From NCBI RefSeq assembly GCF_026151205.1, contig NC_087076.1, positions 6,734,902-6,798,901 of the forward strand: 64,000 nt of DNA, read 5' to 3'. The notes below the pieces were generated by a model, which saw nothing but the letters and a program-made list of their open reading frames with translations, was not told where the DNA came from and ran no database searches. Source of the stretch: Bolinopsis microptera (taxonomy: Eukaryota > Ctenophora > Tentaculata > Lobata > Bolinopsidae). Shown one piece after another: positions 13,059 through 23,393 of the stretch. Numbering within the stretch: position 1 is the first letter of the stretch; each line of letters begins with the position of its first letter. A program made the translations under genes and the position numbers.

Positions 13059-13361
13059 TATCAATTTTTGAATTGCGTCTTTTTGATTTAATGAACTACT
13101 GCAGACTCCACATTATTATAGTATATGCGATTAATTTTGTTCCGATTTTAAACTATTCCATTTTTACGAGATGCTAAATTAATTTTTTTTGAGACTTTAC
13201 TACATTTTTGATGAGAATTTTTGACATTTTCAAACTAACCATTGATATTCTCAGATTATGTGACTGATTAAATGCTGAAGATAAAAGAAATATATTCATT
13301 TTGCTAAGATTATGTTTGCGTTTCATTGCTCAACAGCTGTTCGAAGGATCAAATATAAGAT
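13059..13361. other. AT-rich stretch, no feature seen
   Basis: About 300 bases of AT-rich DNA between the gap and the first 0.8 kb repeat block. No coding frame or repeat was recognised. Confidence 0.6.
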
Positions 13362-14155
13362 TAACTGATATCGATAATGTGTTTTATGAATTGAATAATT
13401 AAATTTGATGTAATTTTTTGTAAATACAATTGTATTTGTAAATCCAAGCGGGAGCGTACTGCAAGGTCAGCATTTTAATTGTTGTTTCAATCATTTATAT
13501 AATTACTTCAACTAATTTCGTAAACCTTGTATGTAACCCTCTAAAAAGGAGCCTCACAAATATTTTGGAGGGCCCCAAATATTCATGGTATTCCTGTCAC
13601 TGAAAAAGGGCAAATAAACTAAAAAATATAATTAAATAGTGAAATTAATTTACATCTTAATTCTTTTTGCACATATATTTTTGATATATTCATTCTGTAA
13701 AATGTTTTATAGAAACAGTTTTTTGTTCAGATAAATAACACGATAAATTGGTCAGTCCTCAGACTAAAACAAAACCGTCGACTGGATGATACCGATATTT
13801 TATTGGTATACATAAGGAAGAATTCGTGGTTCTTGGAAACTAAGAAGAACCTGAAGGAACTGTTATGAGCCGCATGTAAACCACAGCAGAAGGATATCAC
13901 ACTCTACAAGAACTCCTGCCATCCGGAATCTGTGAAGACCAGCACCTCTGATAAACTTCTACAGAGAAGTGGACATTGCTAAAAGTTTTACTTGCAGCCC
14001 ATATTGCCACAGGATGTGACACTCTGTCAAGAAAAGGTATCAAATCGGCGTCATTGAATGCTATTCCTGAAATTTACCTTGAAGGCTTTGGTAAAGGAGA
14101 ACTCGATGAAGCACAGATTAAGTTAAATTAAAATGACACCTGGTTGGAGTTGGAT
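13362..14155. repeat. 0.8-kb dispersed block, copy 1
   Basis: Matches 15542-16335 almost perfectly at a constant offset of 2180 bases, starting at TAACTGATATCGATAATGT and ending in GGTTGGAGTTGGATT. A shortened third copy (14156-14612) follows directly. The block carries the TGCDT-motif peptide fragment described separately. It is a fragment of a mobile element, not a complete one. Confidence 0.85.
13970..14131 (+). pseudogene. Fragment of mobile-element protein with H-x3-GCDT motif
   Basis: A 53-codon open frame with the motif HIATGCDTLSRKG followed by EIYLEGFGKGELDE, ending at TAA. I recall H-x-TGCDT-type segments from large uncharacterised proteins of animal mobile elements, where an 'F-G' segment follows a dozen or more residues later. 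The frame upstream is closed by stops, so this is only the surviving core of a decayed gene. An equal copy lies at 16150-16311, and a third at about 14530 has GCNT and a frameshift. The function of the family is unknown to me. Confidence 0.4.
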
Positions 14156-14612
14156 TCCTGTCGATGAAAAAGGGCAAATAAACTAAAAAATATAATTAAA
14201 TAGTGAAATTAATTTACATCTTTATTCTTTTTGCACATATATTTTTGATATATTCATTCTGTAAAATGTTTTATAGAAACAGTTTTTTGTTCAGATAAAT
14301 AACACGATAAATTGGTCAGTCCTCAGACTAAAACAAAACCGTCGACTGGATGATACCGATATGTTATTGGTATACATAAGGAAGAATTCGTGGTTCTTGA
14401 AAACTAAGAAGAACCTGAAGGAACTGTTATGAGCGGAATGTAAACCACAGCAGAAGGATATCACACTCCACAAGAACTCCTGCCATCCGGAATCTGTGAA
14501 GACCAGCACCTCTAATAAACTTCTACAGAGAAGTGGACATTGGTAAAAGTTTTACTTGCAGCCCATATTGATATTGCTACAGGATGTAACACTCTGTCAA
14601 GAAAATGTAGCT
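14156..14612. repeat. 0.8-kb block, truncated copy 2
   Basis: Corresponds to 13592-14035 of copy 1, lacking both ends. It begins at CCTGTCGATGAAAAAGGGC exactly where copy 1 stops, so the two form an imperfect head-to-tail pair. It has a 9 bp internal insertion at the TGCDT peptide. Confidence 0.8.
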
Positions 14613-14699
14613 GTCAACTAATATACAATAATAGTAATATGTTTTTACCGTTTTATTTTTAAGTTTGATGTCAGCGGAGAGCGCAACTAGAGGCATTCT

Positions 14700-15170
14700 T
14701 AACCAACTTAACTCGTGCCTATCGCGTGCTGAACATTTTAGATAAGTATGTTAGATTGTTAGTGCCTATCACGTACTGAGCATTTTAGATAAGTATGTTT
14801 GTGCCTATCGCGTGCTGAACATTTTAGATAAGTATGTTCATGAGAAAAGACAATTTTATTATTTATCACCAATTCAATACATAATCAATAAATATATATC
14901 CGAATAAATTTGATTAAAAATTAAATGATACAAGTATGCTAGCAGCTAGCGCGCTTATATTTGATAAATATTCACGCTGAAATGCCTAACGCGTACTGAG
15001 CATTTTAGATAAGTATGTTAGTGCCTATCGCGTGCTGCACATTTTAGATAAGTATGTTCATGCCTATCGCGTGCTGAACATTTTATATAAGTATGTTCAT
15101 GCCTAACGCGTACTGAGCATTTTAGATAAGTATGTTCATGCCTAACGCGTACTGAGCATTTTAGATAAGT
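14700..15170. repeat. 39-bp tandem repeat array (GCCTAWCGCGTRCTGARC type)
   Basis: The word GCCTATCGCGTGCTGAAC or GCCTAACGCGTACTGAGC recurs at 14717, 14764, 14803, then 14984, 15023, 15062, 15101 and 15140. Spacing is mostly exactly 39 bases, with TTTTAGATAAGTATGTT after each word. A non-repeat piece (14830-14970) splits the array. Related arrays sit at 30165-30380 and 61799-61990, and each lies by the same LTR-like tail. Confidence 0.9.
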
Positions 15171-15185
15171 TAGTAGTAGTGGAGT

Positions 15186-15480
15186 AGTGGGCTGATACTT
15201 AGAGGAGTACCTAGTAGAGAATTGGTGGAGATGGAACAACAGATAGTGGAGAGGGCAGGAGACAACATCATCTTCGTCGATCAGCTCAGTTTTTAACATC
15301 AGAAAGGAGAGACAGTTACAGGAGAGACTTATTAGGAGAGGGTGGCAAGTGACTTTTTTAAATATTTAATAAGTTTATATTGTATGACGTGTGGTGTTAC
15401 ACGTGGACTCATTTAATATTAAAACGGGCCCGTGACCATAAATTATAATGGACCTGTGACAATAAACAAATATTACAGCA
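15186..15480. repeat. LTR-like tail of a retroelement, copy 1
   Basis: Shares GGAGTAGTGGGCTGATACTT, AGTACCTAGTAGAGAATTG and CATCTTCGTC with 61990-62300, and the CATCTTCGTC / GGAGAGACAGTT part with 31190-31300. It follows 39 bp repeats and ends in a CACGTG-bearing stretch. The integrase fragment beside the 31 kb copy suggests a long-terminal-repeat element, but I could not define both LTR ends. Confidence 0.5.
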
Positions 15481-15541
15481 ATGATAATACCAATAGATGA
15501 AATGTCGTCATTGTTATAAATTATGGGTTGTAATTAAATCT

Positions 15542-16335
15542 TAACTGATATTGATAATGTGTTTTATGAATTGAATAATTAAATTTGATGTAATTTTTTG
15601 TAAATACAATTGTATTTGTAAATCCAAGCGGGAGCGTACTGCAAGGTCAGCATTTTAATTGTTGTTTCAATCATTTATATAATTACTTCAACTAATTTCG
15701 TAAACCTTGTATGTAACCCTCTAAAAAGGAGCCTCACAAATATTTTGGAGGGCCCCAAATATTCATGGTATTCCTGTCACTGAAAAAGGGCAAATAAACT
15801 AAAAAATATAATTAAATAGTGAAATTAATTTACATCTTTATTCTTTTTGCACATATATTTTTGATATATTCATTCTGTAAAATGTTTTATAGAAACAGTT
15901 TTTTGTTCAGATAAATAACACGATAAATTGGTCAGTCCTCAGACTAAAACAAAACCGTCGACTGGATGATACCGATATTTTATTGGTATACATAAGGAAG
16001 AATTCGTGGTTCTTGGAAACTAAGAAGAACCTGAAGGAACTGTTATGAGCCGCATGTAAACCACAGCAGAAGGATATCACACTCTACAAGAACTCCTGCC
16101 ATCCGGAATCTGTGAAGACCAGCACCTCTAATAAACTTCTACAGAGAAGTGGACATTGGTAAAAGTTTTACTTGCAGCCCATATTGCCACAGGATGTGAC
16201 ACTCTGTCAAGAAAAGGTATCAAATCGGCGTCATTGAATGCTATTCCTGAAATTTACCTTGAAGGCTTTGGTAAAGGAGAACTCGATGAAGCACAGATTA
16301 AGTTAAATTAAAATGACACCTGGTTGGAGTTGGAT
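15542..16335. repeat. 0.8-kb dispersed block, copy 3
   Basis: Near-identical to 13362-14155 (offset 2180). The near identity suggests recent duplication of a larger region that also carried the 39 bp array. After 16335 the copies diverge, and this one continues into GGGACAGACATTAGCCC. Confidence 0.85.
16150..16311 (+). pseudogene. Fragment of mobile-element protein with H-x3-GCDT motif (second copy)
   Basis: Same 53-codon frame as at 13970-14131, with V for L near its start. Same motif HIATGCDTLSRKG and same TAA. It lies in the last third of the duplicated 0.8 kb block and has no start of its own. Confidence 0.4.
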
Positions 16336-16856
16336 TGGGACAGACATTAGCCCAATTGCTTCATATTAGGAGAGTTTTCACCCTGAGGTAAAACCTTCCG
16401 GCTAGATCACCTTCATCAGCAGACACGCCCCTAAAAACAGCCTACTCGGAGAACATCTTCGAGATCGGTTGTAAGGAGCAACCCTACCCGTTTGGGGGAA
16501 AATTCCTAGAGAAATTGAAGTCTCTGTCTACTGCAGCACCCCATCAACCGTACCCTCAGCAAGGGATCAGGTCAGTAATGCCCAGGGGAAAATCCCAAGC
16601 GCTAATTATTCCACATACGAGACCTTATTGTAGAAATTGGAAACAAATTGTTCCGTTTTGCAGGCAAGAAACCAAATTTTCAGATACGGGTCCTCAGAAA
16701 GAGGGCGTATCTCATATTTCATTTGAGTATAAGGAAAAATATCACTGAACACTCCCACACAGAGCTCTCTAAAAGGTCATATGCACAATGGAGACTACAT
16801 CATGGAGACTATAATATATTGAGTATATAACACTTTGTAATTGTTATGCAAGGATG
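16336..16856. other. Unassigned element DNA
   Basis: It continues directly from the 0.8 kb block. Two short overlapping frames (16515-16748 and 16648-16830) encode nothing I recognise. Probably the remaining 3' part of the same decayed element. Confidence 0.4.
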
Positions 16857-17051
16857 CGTTTTGTCAAACTTGACAAGTGTGTTTTAAAACTAACACAAAA
16901 CGGGGAAAAAAAGAATAAGAAGAACGCAAACGAGTTTAGTTCGTCTTTGTTTGAAAGCAGGGGAAAACTTTTCTGTAAAGCTTGCAATATTGTAATCGAC
17001 CATCATCGCAAGTTCGTGATCAAACGACCTATTATGAATCACAAGGTTTGA
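16857..17051 (+). pseudogene. BED/CGGBP1-like zinc-finger exon of a hAT-type element
   Basis: A 65-codon frame with KLFCKACNIVIDHHRK, the C-x2-C-x4-D-H pattern at the start of CGGBP1-like and hAT-type DNA-binding domains, ending in a histidine-bearing segment. The family role is to bind transposon ends or other DNA through one zinc. The final codons CAC AAG are followed by GTTTGA, which could be a splice donor but also gives an immediate stop. A hAT C-terminal fragment lies at 18397-18714 on the opposite strand, so the two cannot be exons of one gene. Confidence 0.5.
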
Positions 17052-17140
17052 ACATTAATTAACTTGTGTCTTATTTATATACCATATAAAGCTAAAGAGG
17101 AAATTATGGTCATGAAAATGGGAGGAGGAAATTACAGAGA

Positions 17141-17522
17141 CAATTAATGGTGAAAAACACCAGCAAATAACAAATATTCTACATCCGGAGTTTGTTAATA
17201 TAAAGTATCAATTAATTAAAGTAATTATCAAAATGTTCTTTTCATTAATTTTCATCTTTTCACTACACTCTTTTTGTTTGTTTTCATATTTGCATTTCTT
17301 TTCATCTTTTTACATGACTATTTTTGTCAATTTGCTTTTCTTTTCTTGGCATATTTTTCTTTGCACTTTTCTTGGTGTGTGGAATACCTATTTAAATATA
17401 TTAACAAGGGTTTAGACTGAGTTGTTTAAGCAAGAGGATGAAGTTGAAACGTATTCTAATGCCTGCGTATGGATTTGACAATAAATATGAAATAGGAAAC
17501 GGAAGCAAGTACTGCAGCAGGG
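17141..17522. repeat. Dispersed 0.38-kb repeat, copy 1
   Basis: Matches 19312-19702 closely, from CAATTAATGGTGAAAAACAC through GGAAACGGAAGCAAGTAC. The right end of copy 2 leads into the Ulp1-like protease fragment. Copy 1 instead leads into an unrelated open frame at 17527. Confidence 0.85.
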
Positions 17523-17526
17523 TGTA

Positions 17527-17778
17527 GTGTACGGTGGAACCTTCTTGAGCGCATTCAACAACGAAACAACTTGTTTTGAAATGTCCCTCACAGTCGAGCC
17601 AATTTTGGCTATTGCAAGACACAAAGAACCAGACGTCTTGTATGTAGTGTATAAGTCCTCACCAAATAATATCAGGACTGTAAGAATGGCAGATGGAGTA
17701 CTTGTGGACGTTTCAAATCTGATAACTGTGACAGAAGAAGTAACATTGCTTGTGAATGGTTTTCAGGGACTACTATAA
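17527..17778 (+). CDS. Unrecognised 83-codon open frame
   Basis: The peptide has ordinary composition, with stretches such as RHKEPDVLYVVYKSS, and no low-complexity bias, so it may be a fragment of real coding sequence. No signal peptide, membrane segment or known motif is visible. It ends at TAA, and about 70 bases later another open frame starts in a different reading frame. Both could be exons or frameshifted parts of one mobile-element gene. Confidence 0.3.
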   Translation: MYGGTFLSAFNNETTCFEMSLTVEPILAIARHKEPDVLYVVYKSSPNNIRTVRMADGVLVDVSNLITVTEEVTLLVNGFQGLL

Positions 17779-17847
17779 TATATAGTTACAGAAAGAGATC
17801 AGATCTTCGTACATACTGAGTTCAGAGTTGGACTTAGTGGTTAAGTT

Positions 17848-18288
17848 ATGGGGGGCAGTACAGAACGGCACATAACGTGCGGTTATGAAAGTGACAAGGT
17901 ATCTGCAAAAAATGCTGCCAAACCATCTAATGAAGTTGCAAAGAAGGCAATGGGAGTATGCTGTCAAGGAGAGAAGGAGACAAGTTGGCATGTATACCTA
18001 GAAATAGACGAGGAGGCTGTCCAGTGGCTCAGGGCTAAAAATTGGCTGTCGCCAATAGGTTTGTATGTACTGATGTGGGGACACCCTAAGGTAACTGGAA
18101 TTACAGGATTCATAGCCCCGGACGCCAATATCGGAGCGTTAAAAGCAACTCTGAAACAGGGGGAACTGGCTAGCACAACAGCAGGATACGGCTCAAAAGG
18201 AACACAGGAATACCACAGTCAGTCACCAACTATTCTATATCATATCATTAAACAATTTATCAAGATTATCCGTTTAAATCTGAGTTAA
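17848..18288 (+). CDS. Unrecognised 146-codon open frame
   Basis: The longest ordinary-composition frame of this region. It contains ETSWHVYLEIDEEAVQWL and a Gly/Ala-rich APDANIGALKATLKQGE segment, and the last 25 residues become AT-driven. I do not recognise the family. The frame lies between a dispersed repeat and a hAT fragment, so mobile-element origin is the likeliest reading. Confidence 0.35.
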   Translation: MGGSTERHITCGYESDKVSAKNAAKPSNEVAKKAMGVCCQGEKETSWHVYLEIDEEAVQWLRAKNWLSPIGLYVLMWGHPKVTGITGFIAPDANIGALKATLKQGELASTTAGYGSKGTQEYHSQSPTILYHIIKQFIKIIRLNLS

Positions 18289-18396
18289 TCAATTCATAAT
18301 AATAATAAGAGTATAAGAAATCAAATTCCATGCCTTGAATTTCAGATAAAAGCTGGTTCATAACTTCATACATATTGTTCATCTCACATAATACAA

Positions 18397-18714
18397 TTAA
18401 AGGGTACCATATAACATGTTCTCAGAGTCCGACATGTTTGTCCTGAGCTTAGTCAGAACTCTGGAATAAGCTGAAAAGCTACGTTCCACTTCGGTGGAGT
18501 GGCTAGGTGTTGAGATAAAAAGGATGGCGGCTTTGGCATGTGGCCGATTGCATAGAAAGAAGAACAGAATTGAACAGAGCTCCCAATCTAGGATTCTCTT
18601 GTCAGAACAAATCTTAAAGTCTTTATCGCCAAACTTAGGGGTAAGTTGGTATATCTTATAGATATACAATTCTTTAATCTTCAGATTTATGTATTTTTGT
18701 ATTTCCTTCTTCAC
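18397..18714 (-). pseudogene. hAT transposase C-terminal dimerisation fragment
   Basis: The minus-strand frame ends with STPSHSTEVERSFSAYSR followed by VLTKLRTNMSDSE. This is the hAT dimerisation signature (S-x-x-x-E-R-x-F-S, then L-R-x-x-M-S/L-x-x-E-N). In intact proteins of 500-700 residues the segment is the extreme C terminus and mediates transposase dimers. Only about 45 residues are convincing, and the upstream residues are Lys/Ile-rich. No DDE part is seen nearby, so this is an isolated remnant. Confidence 0.75.
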
Positions 18715-18834
18715 AAATTTTTGTGATCCTCATTCTATTATTCATATTGTGTTATATTCTTCCCCCCTTTTTTCCCTATTTAGCGATAATGTCTACATCT
18801 AAAAACCTGGTTCACTTCTTTAACAGTCGCTTAC

Positions 18835-19288
18835 TTAAACGATATAAAAGAAATTGAGCAGTAAAAAAAATAAGAAGATCAGAGATCCGCGATCGAGGGT
18901 GGAATTAGAATACCTAGCAGAACTGCGGGCCATAAAGGGTATGGACTGTCGGATAGATACCCAACAAACCCACCGATAACATCTCTGGGAAAGAGAAAAA
19001 GCTTGCCTCAAAAATAGAGCGCTTAGATAAGAAGAAGAAGAAGAAACTACTGATCCCACCGCATATGTCTTTCCTAATAACCCACATCCGCTTGTAGAGC
19101 ATGTTCCAGTCCTCCCTAGAATGGACGAAAGTCTTTTCAAGGAAATCCTAATAGAATTAGATTCCACGAATCTAGTAGGCAAACTTGACAGTTTCCAGCG
19201 TGTGTCTGTAGAAATGGAATGGAAAACAAATCATGATGTCATCAGTAATCCAAAACAAATATGCCTTGATTTATTAAAACCCAACTAG
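18835..19288 (+). pseudogene. Unrecognised coding remnant with frameshift at an AAG microsatellite
   Basis: An 85-codon open stretch (19031-19288) includes EHVPVLPRMDESLFKEILIE and EWKTNHDVISNP and ends at TAG. The upstream reading continues as a Lys-rich segment (ISGKEKKLASKIERLDKKK) in a different frame. The switch falls in the (AAG)n run at 19026-19045, where slippage is expected. Composition is protein-like but I know no family. It is followed at once by a dispersed repeat. Confidence 0.35.
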
Positions 19289-19311
19289 TGAATTATTGTG
19301 ATTATTATTGT

Positions 19312-19702
19312 CAATTAATGGTGAAAAACACCAGCAAATAACAAATATTCTACATCCGGAGTTTGTTAATATAAAGTATTAATTAATTAAAGTATTTATC
19401 AAAATGTTCTTTTCATTAATTTTCATCTTTTCACTACACACTCTTTTTGTTTGTTTTCATATTTCCATTTCTTTTCATCTCTTTACATGACTATGTTTGT
19501 CAATTTGCTTTTCTTTTCTTGGCATATTTTTCTTTGCACATTTCTTGGTGTGTGGAATACCTATTTAAATATATTAACAAGGGTTCAGACGGAGTTGTTT
19601 AAGCAAGAGGATGAATTTGAAACGTATTCTAATGCCCGCGTATATTATGGATTTGACAATAAATATGAAATAGGAAACGGAAGCAAGTACCGCAGCAGGG
19701 TA
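19312..19702. repeat. Dispersed 0.38-kb repeat, copy 2
   Basis: Partner of 17141-17522 (offset about 2171), slightly longer through small insertions such as TATATT. It is followed by the remains of the Ulp1-like gene, so this repeat is probably an intron or upstream part of that element. Confidence 0.85.
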
Positions 19703-19846
19703 CCGCGCAGGGTACTTCCCAGCCTAACTCAAAGCAAAACTTTAACGCACCCCAGCGTCTGGTTCATCTATGGTACGATGACGTCATAATGAGCTCGTAC
19801 GCTGCTATGTGCACTGTGCAGAGCTCAACGTAACACATTTACGTAC

Positions 19847-20595
19847 CAGGACACCTTATTAGGAACACCATACTTCAGTGGCTTTGCTTCAGTAGATTCT
19901 CAGTTTATTCAAATTTTGAATATCAACAACAACCACTGGTTGTGTGCATCAAATGCTCTTACTTATCGCAATGAGCCACACATTGTGGAATTATTTGATT
20001 CACTTGTTCATCCTAAGTCCTTTTAGGCTGGTGGCCAATTATCTTCCATGTTGTCTAAATGTATTTTACAAATACGACCTCACACTACCATTGTCCGCTA
20101 CGTCCTAACCCAACGCCAAACAAATGGCAATGATTGGGCCATCAAATGAATATCAACAACAACCACTGGTTGTGTGCATCAAATGCTCTTACTTATCGCA
20201 ATGAGCCACACATTGTGGAATTATTTGATTCACTTGTTCATCCTAAGTCCTTTTAGGCTGGTGGCCAATTATCTTCCATGTTGTCTAAATGTATTTTACA
20301 AATACGACCTCACACTACCATTGTCCGCTACGTCCTAACCCAACGCCAAACAAATGGCAATGATTGTGGTCCCTTAGCACTGGGATCTATGAAGTCTCTG
20401 TCCATTGGATACCATCCCCTGCAATACGATCATCTCCAAGCAGTTTACATCAGAGGAAAATCGAGGGAGTCATTTAATAACAACACTTCTGGTCCTCCCT
20501 GTAGATCTTCTCCTCGTAATCATCCTCAGAAGATTATTAAAATTTATGAGCTCGACCATGTATCAGGCCTTTTCACCGCAAATGGAGAGAGCTAA
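19847..20595 (+). pseudogene. Ulp1/SENP-like cysteine protease domain of a mobile element, internally duplicated
   Basis: Known Ulp1 (C48) proteases cleave SUMO, and transposon-borne relatives occur in many animal genomes. Visible here are FIQILNINNNHWLCASN with the catalytic His in HW, VELFDSL with the Asp about 20 residues on, and QRQTNGNDCGPLALGSM with the catalytic Cys at codon 20365. All are in the usual order and spacing. The stretch from about 19917 is tandemly duplicated (230 bp), so the His/Asp part occurs twice (19934 and 20164), and only the second copy continues into the Cys. Each copy has an in-frame TAG after the VHPKSF stretch. The upstream part is weaker but resembles a further piece at 21223-21490. 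Confidence 0.7.
19917..20376. repeat. 230-bp tandem duplication inside the Ulp1-like gene
   Basis: The words AATATCAACAACAACCACTG and CAAACAAATGGCAATGATTG each occur twice at an offset of 230 bases, with almost no differences. The first copy breaks off at GATTGGGCCATC. The near identity makes this a recent event or an assembly duplication. Confidence 0.9.
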
Positions 20596-20639
20596 TATGT
20601 AATCTATACTATTCTAGGGTATCATAATTTAATAATAAA

Positions 20640-20790
20640 AATAATCATAATAGTCACAATAGTATTATTAGTCATGGCAGTCATAATATTCATAATAATC
20701 ACGATATTCAGGTTAATCACGATAGTCATAATAGTCATAATAGTCATAATAGTCATAATAGTCATAATATTCATAACAATCACAGGTGTT
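20640..20790. repeat. 9-bp microsatellite (ATAGTCATA)n
   Basis: Degenerate at the left and perfect at 20722-20766. It follows the end of the Ulp1-like frame. The hydrophobic Ile/Val-rich frames across it on both strands are by-products. Confidence 0.9.
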
Positions 20791-21222
20791 ATTCTAGTAG
20801 CTAGCGAGGTGTCTAGTTTAAATGCTGGGGTAGCATTGACCAACTGTTTGGGACATGTTGGTAACAGAGATTTTGTATTTTTATGTAAACCCAATGGCAA
20901 TTCCTACTTCAGTGAATCTAAATTACATTATGATATAGAAAGTAGGAGGTAGTAAATATGTTTTGATTGGTTTTACAAAGGGTAGCTCATGCTGTACTCT
21001 ATATGATTCTATTCCATATTAATTGATTTCCACTAACATGACTTTACACACACGTGATCCATTTCTAGCTATGTCACGTTCAGCAGATGTGTTATTATGT
21101 AGACTCGTCGATTATTCTCTATCTTCTTCCAACTCTTCCTCCCAGTTTAATATTAAGGTCGAAGCTCACAAAGCCCCTAATCACAATATTTTCGACATCA
21201 GCCAAATAATTTAAATAGGAAA
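20791..21222. other. No recognised feature
   Basis: Some short frames with ordinary composition (around 20805-20950 and 21023-21214), but no motif I can assign. Possibly further 3' parts of the Ulp1-bearing element. Confidence 0.3.
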
Positions 21223-21490
21223 CGGAAGAAAGTTTGCAGGGGGCTTCCCAGCCTAACTTAAAACAAAATGTGGACCTTGCAGCCAACTTTAACGCACCCC
21301 AGCGTCTGGTGAACGCATGACACAATAACTGGCCGCCTGACTCTGCACACGGAGCAGCAAAGGATATGCTCTTCGGTTCATCTATGGTACGATGACATCA
21401 TAATTAACTCCTACGCTGCTATGGACATATCTCAACGTAACACCTTTAAGTTATGTACGAGGCCCATGACACTTTGTTAGGAACACTGCT
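21223..21490 (+). pseudogene. Second remnant of the Ulp1-bearing element (region before the catalytic His)
   Basis: It shares GGAAACGGAAG, CTTTAACGCACCCCAGCGTC, TTCATCTATGGTACGATGA and CTACGCTGCTATG with 19674-19860, but carries about 80 more bases between them. The extra bases look ancestral, and the first copy deleted. Conceptual fragments such as 'D-I-I-x-N-S-Y-A-A-M' match the segment that precedes the His in Ulp1-like proteins. The frame is broken by several stops, and the block stops at TTGTTAGGAACAC, just before the catalytic part. Confidence 0.5.
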
Positions 21491-21870
21491 GAACTTCAAA
21501 GAAGTAAATAACATGTATATTAGATAACTGATATAAGAATATGTTTGTAAACTATATTGTGTGATCGTACGTTTTGAGGACAAAAATTTGAATCTCAATT
21601 TTGAAGTAGTTTGCACTTTGAAGACAAAATAGCCCCTGCGAATTTGTCGGAGGACGACGATATATGTCCTTTTCAGTATACCTAGAAAAAGCTACAGACA
21701 TGCAGGAGATATGTAAATTGTCGACTAAATAATAGAATAGTCAGAGAAACCAAGTAAGTCTGACATATAAGATCAGCTAACTATTAATTTGACTGTATAA
21801 ATATAGGACAGGACAGACAGGTATCTTAAGAACTTTAAAGTATTTGGCGGGGATGTGGGGCAAGACTTAG

Positions 21871-22056
21871 TTCACGCCCGAAGAAGTAGCAGCCAGCAGA
21901 AAAGTCAGCATCGCCTGCATCCACGTGGAACGCTCCATTGGCTATCTGAAGCGGTATAAGATTTTGGGAAACAAAGTTGTGGCGAAGATGTTGCCTTATC
22001 TGAGCGACATCGCATTCGTGTGTACCCAACTTGTCAATTTGAACCCTGTTTTTTAA
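21871..22056 (+). pseudogene. PIF/Harbinger-type (DDE_4) transposase C-terminal fragment
   Basis: A 61-codon frame directly after a TAG. It contains RKVSIACIHVERSIGYLKRY, which matches the DDE_4 pattern R-x-x-V-E/H-V-E-R-x-I-x-x-x-K with the catalytic Glu in HVER. AFVCTQLVNLNPVF then matches the terminal C-x-x-L-x-N-x-x-P segment. Intact proteins are about 350-400 residues and cut and paste DNA with 3 bp target duplications. No other part is nearby. Stop at TAA 22054. Confidence 0.75.
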
Positions 22057-22102
22057 GGGAGGTGGACAGTGATTTAAAAAAAATTACCAGGTCTACCTAA
22101 AT

Positions 22103-22357
22103 TTGTCGAGCTTGCTGAATAACTCCAAATTCGATCTTAATGGGCACAGGAGCAAATTTAAATTTGATGCTGAGAAGTTTTATACTAAATCAGCTTTATC
22201 GCAGCATTGTTTTAATGAACACCTGGAATCCATGAGTCTAATGAATTTTAAAGTTGCTTTTGTTAAGAAATGTCCGGCAATGCAACTAGATAGGGAAGAG
22301 CATCGTTTAATTCCCATATTCAGAACAAATATTTGGGGATTAATAGCGCTAAAGTGA
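22103..22357 (+). pseudogene. Possible C-terminal nuclease-module fragment of a retroelement
   Basis: The frame holds NGHRSKFKFD, SALSQHCFNEH, NFKVAFVKKC, then REEHRLIPIFRTNIWGL. The order 'GHR... H...EH... E...I...T...GLN' recalls the later half of GIY-YIG-type nuclease modules attached to Penelope-like and some other retroelements. The N-terminal GIY-YIG residues themselves are not present, so the assignment is tentative. The frame lies 47 bases after the Harbinger fragment and is unrelated to it. Confidence 0.35.
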
Positions 22358-22768
22358 TAAGATGATAAGTTTAGATAATTGTGTTGTGTCATTTACTCGC
22401 AGTAATTTTGACAGTTTTATGTTTTTGTTTATGATTGTTTATGATTGGCGTCCCCTTATCCATGTGTTATACAATAGACAGCGCGAGCGGACAACAAAAA
22501 GGCCGCCACTAACTACCAACAATGTTCTGCTGTTATTAGTATGATATGTGTATTATATTATTTCAAATATTAATTTACTGCGTTCAGATATGAACTTTAA
22601 GAGCAGTGGATATCGCGACTGACAGATGCAGGAAAATCGAAAGCGATTTAATCAAAGAAAAAACAGTCCGAAAAAGGTAATCATGAAGTTGCCTGTCGGT
22701 TATAGAGGATATATTACAGAAAACTTGCTTGGATTAAGAACACTTCACTGACTGCTCTTTTTGAGATC

Positions 22769-23146
22769 ATGACAGTTATGACCGACGTGAATTACAATAT
22801 CCACCTCCTACTTGATACTGTTAAAGCATACATGGCTTTGAAGGACTTGAAACTTGACGAAACTCTTAATTGTTATCGATGTGGTCACTTTCCTGTTTAT
22901 TTGACGTATGATGTAATACGAAGTGTTTGTTTTGATGTTAAAGCTGGTGAAGTAACCAACCATGAATATTACTTTGTCACGTGCCTTTTTGTTTCGATTA
23001 TATTATATTTAAGTAAGGCGGAAAAATTACATCACAATACACATAACGTCAAGGGATTAATAATACTTGTTTTAATAATACTTGTTTTAATTTTGCTAAT
23101 AGTTAAAACTATTCGACCTTCAGCTCGACCCGCTCTTACACGATAA
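22769..23146 (+). pseudogene. Mobile-element protein fragment with C-x2-C-G...D motif
   Basis: The central part reads LNCYRCGHFPVYLTYDVIRS. The C-x2-C-G-x2-P-x3-x3-D pattern resembles the central cysteine segment of large uncharacterised transposon proteins and HMGXB3-like relatives. The N-terminal part (LLLDTVKAYMALKDLKLDE) is protein-like. The last 35 residues are an Ile/Leu run from repeated TTTTAATAATACTTG and are probably not coding. The frame is too short to be complete. Confidence 0.4.
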
Positions 23147-23393
23147 CCAAGACAGGGAGCACCGAATAATCATCTTTTGGATACAGCAGAATCTTGACAA
23201 GCTTTGAAAGTGTCCTAGTTGGTAAGTTGACGCAACCTTCAAGCCTTCTCCCCAGCTATTTTACAAGATACTATCAATCCACGGCGAGACTCCGGACTAC
23301 GGAGATAGAAACACCTGGTTTAAAGCTAAGTTAGATAAGCAGTACCGTAAAGAGGAAGTACGTCACCACTTACTTGATACTCTTATGTGCCAA

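Noticed and set aside
12245-13177. 310-codon open frame crossing the Ns
   Set aside because: It spans the assembly gap and lies mostly in C/T repeat DNA, so it is not real.
14700-15170. Possible CRISPR array from the regular 39-base spacing
   Set aside because: The whole unit is repeated with no unique spacers, and it is part of an LTR-like element family.
18835-19182. 115-codon minus-strand frame
   Set aside because: The plus strand holds a better, protein-like reading over the same DNA, and the minus frame is Ser/Phe-rich and unmotivated.
20622-20952. Hydrophobic frames on both strands near 20.7 kb
   Set aside because: They read through the ATAGTCATA microsatellite, and the Ile/Val runs reflect the repeat.
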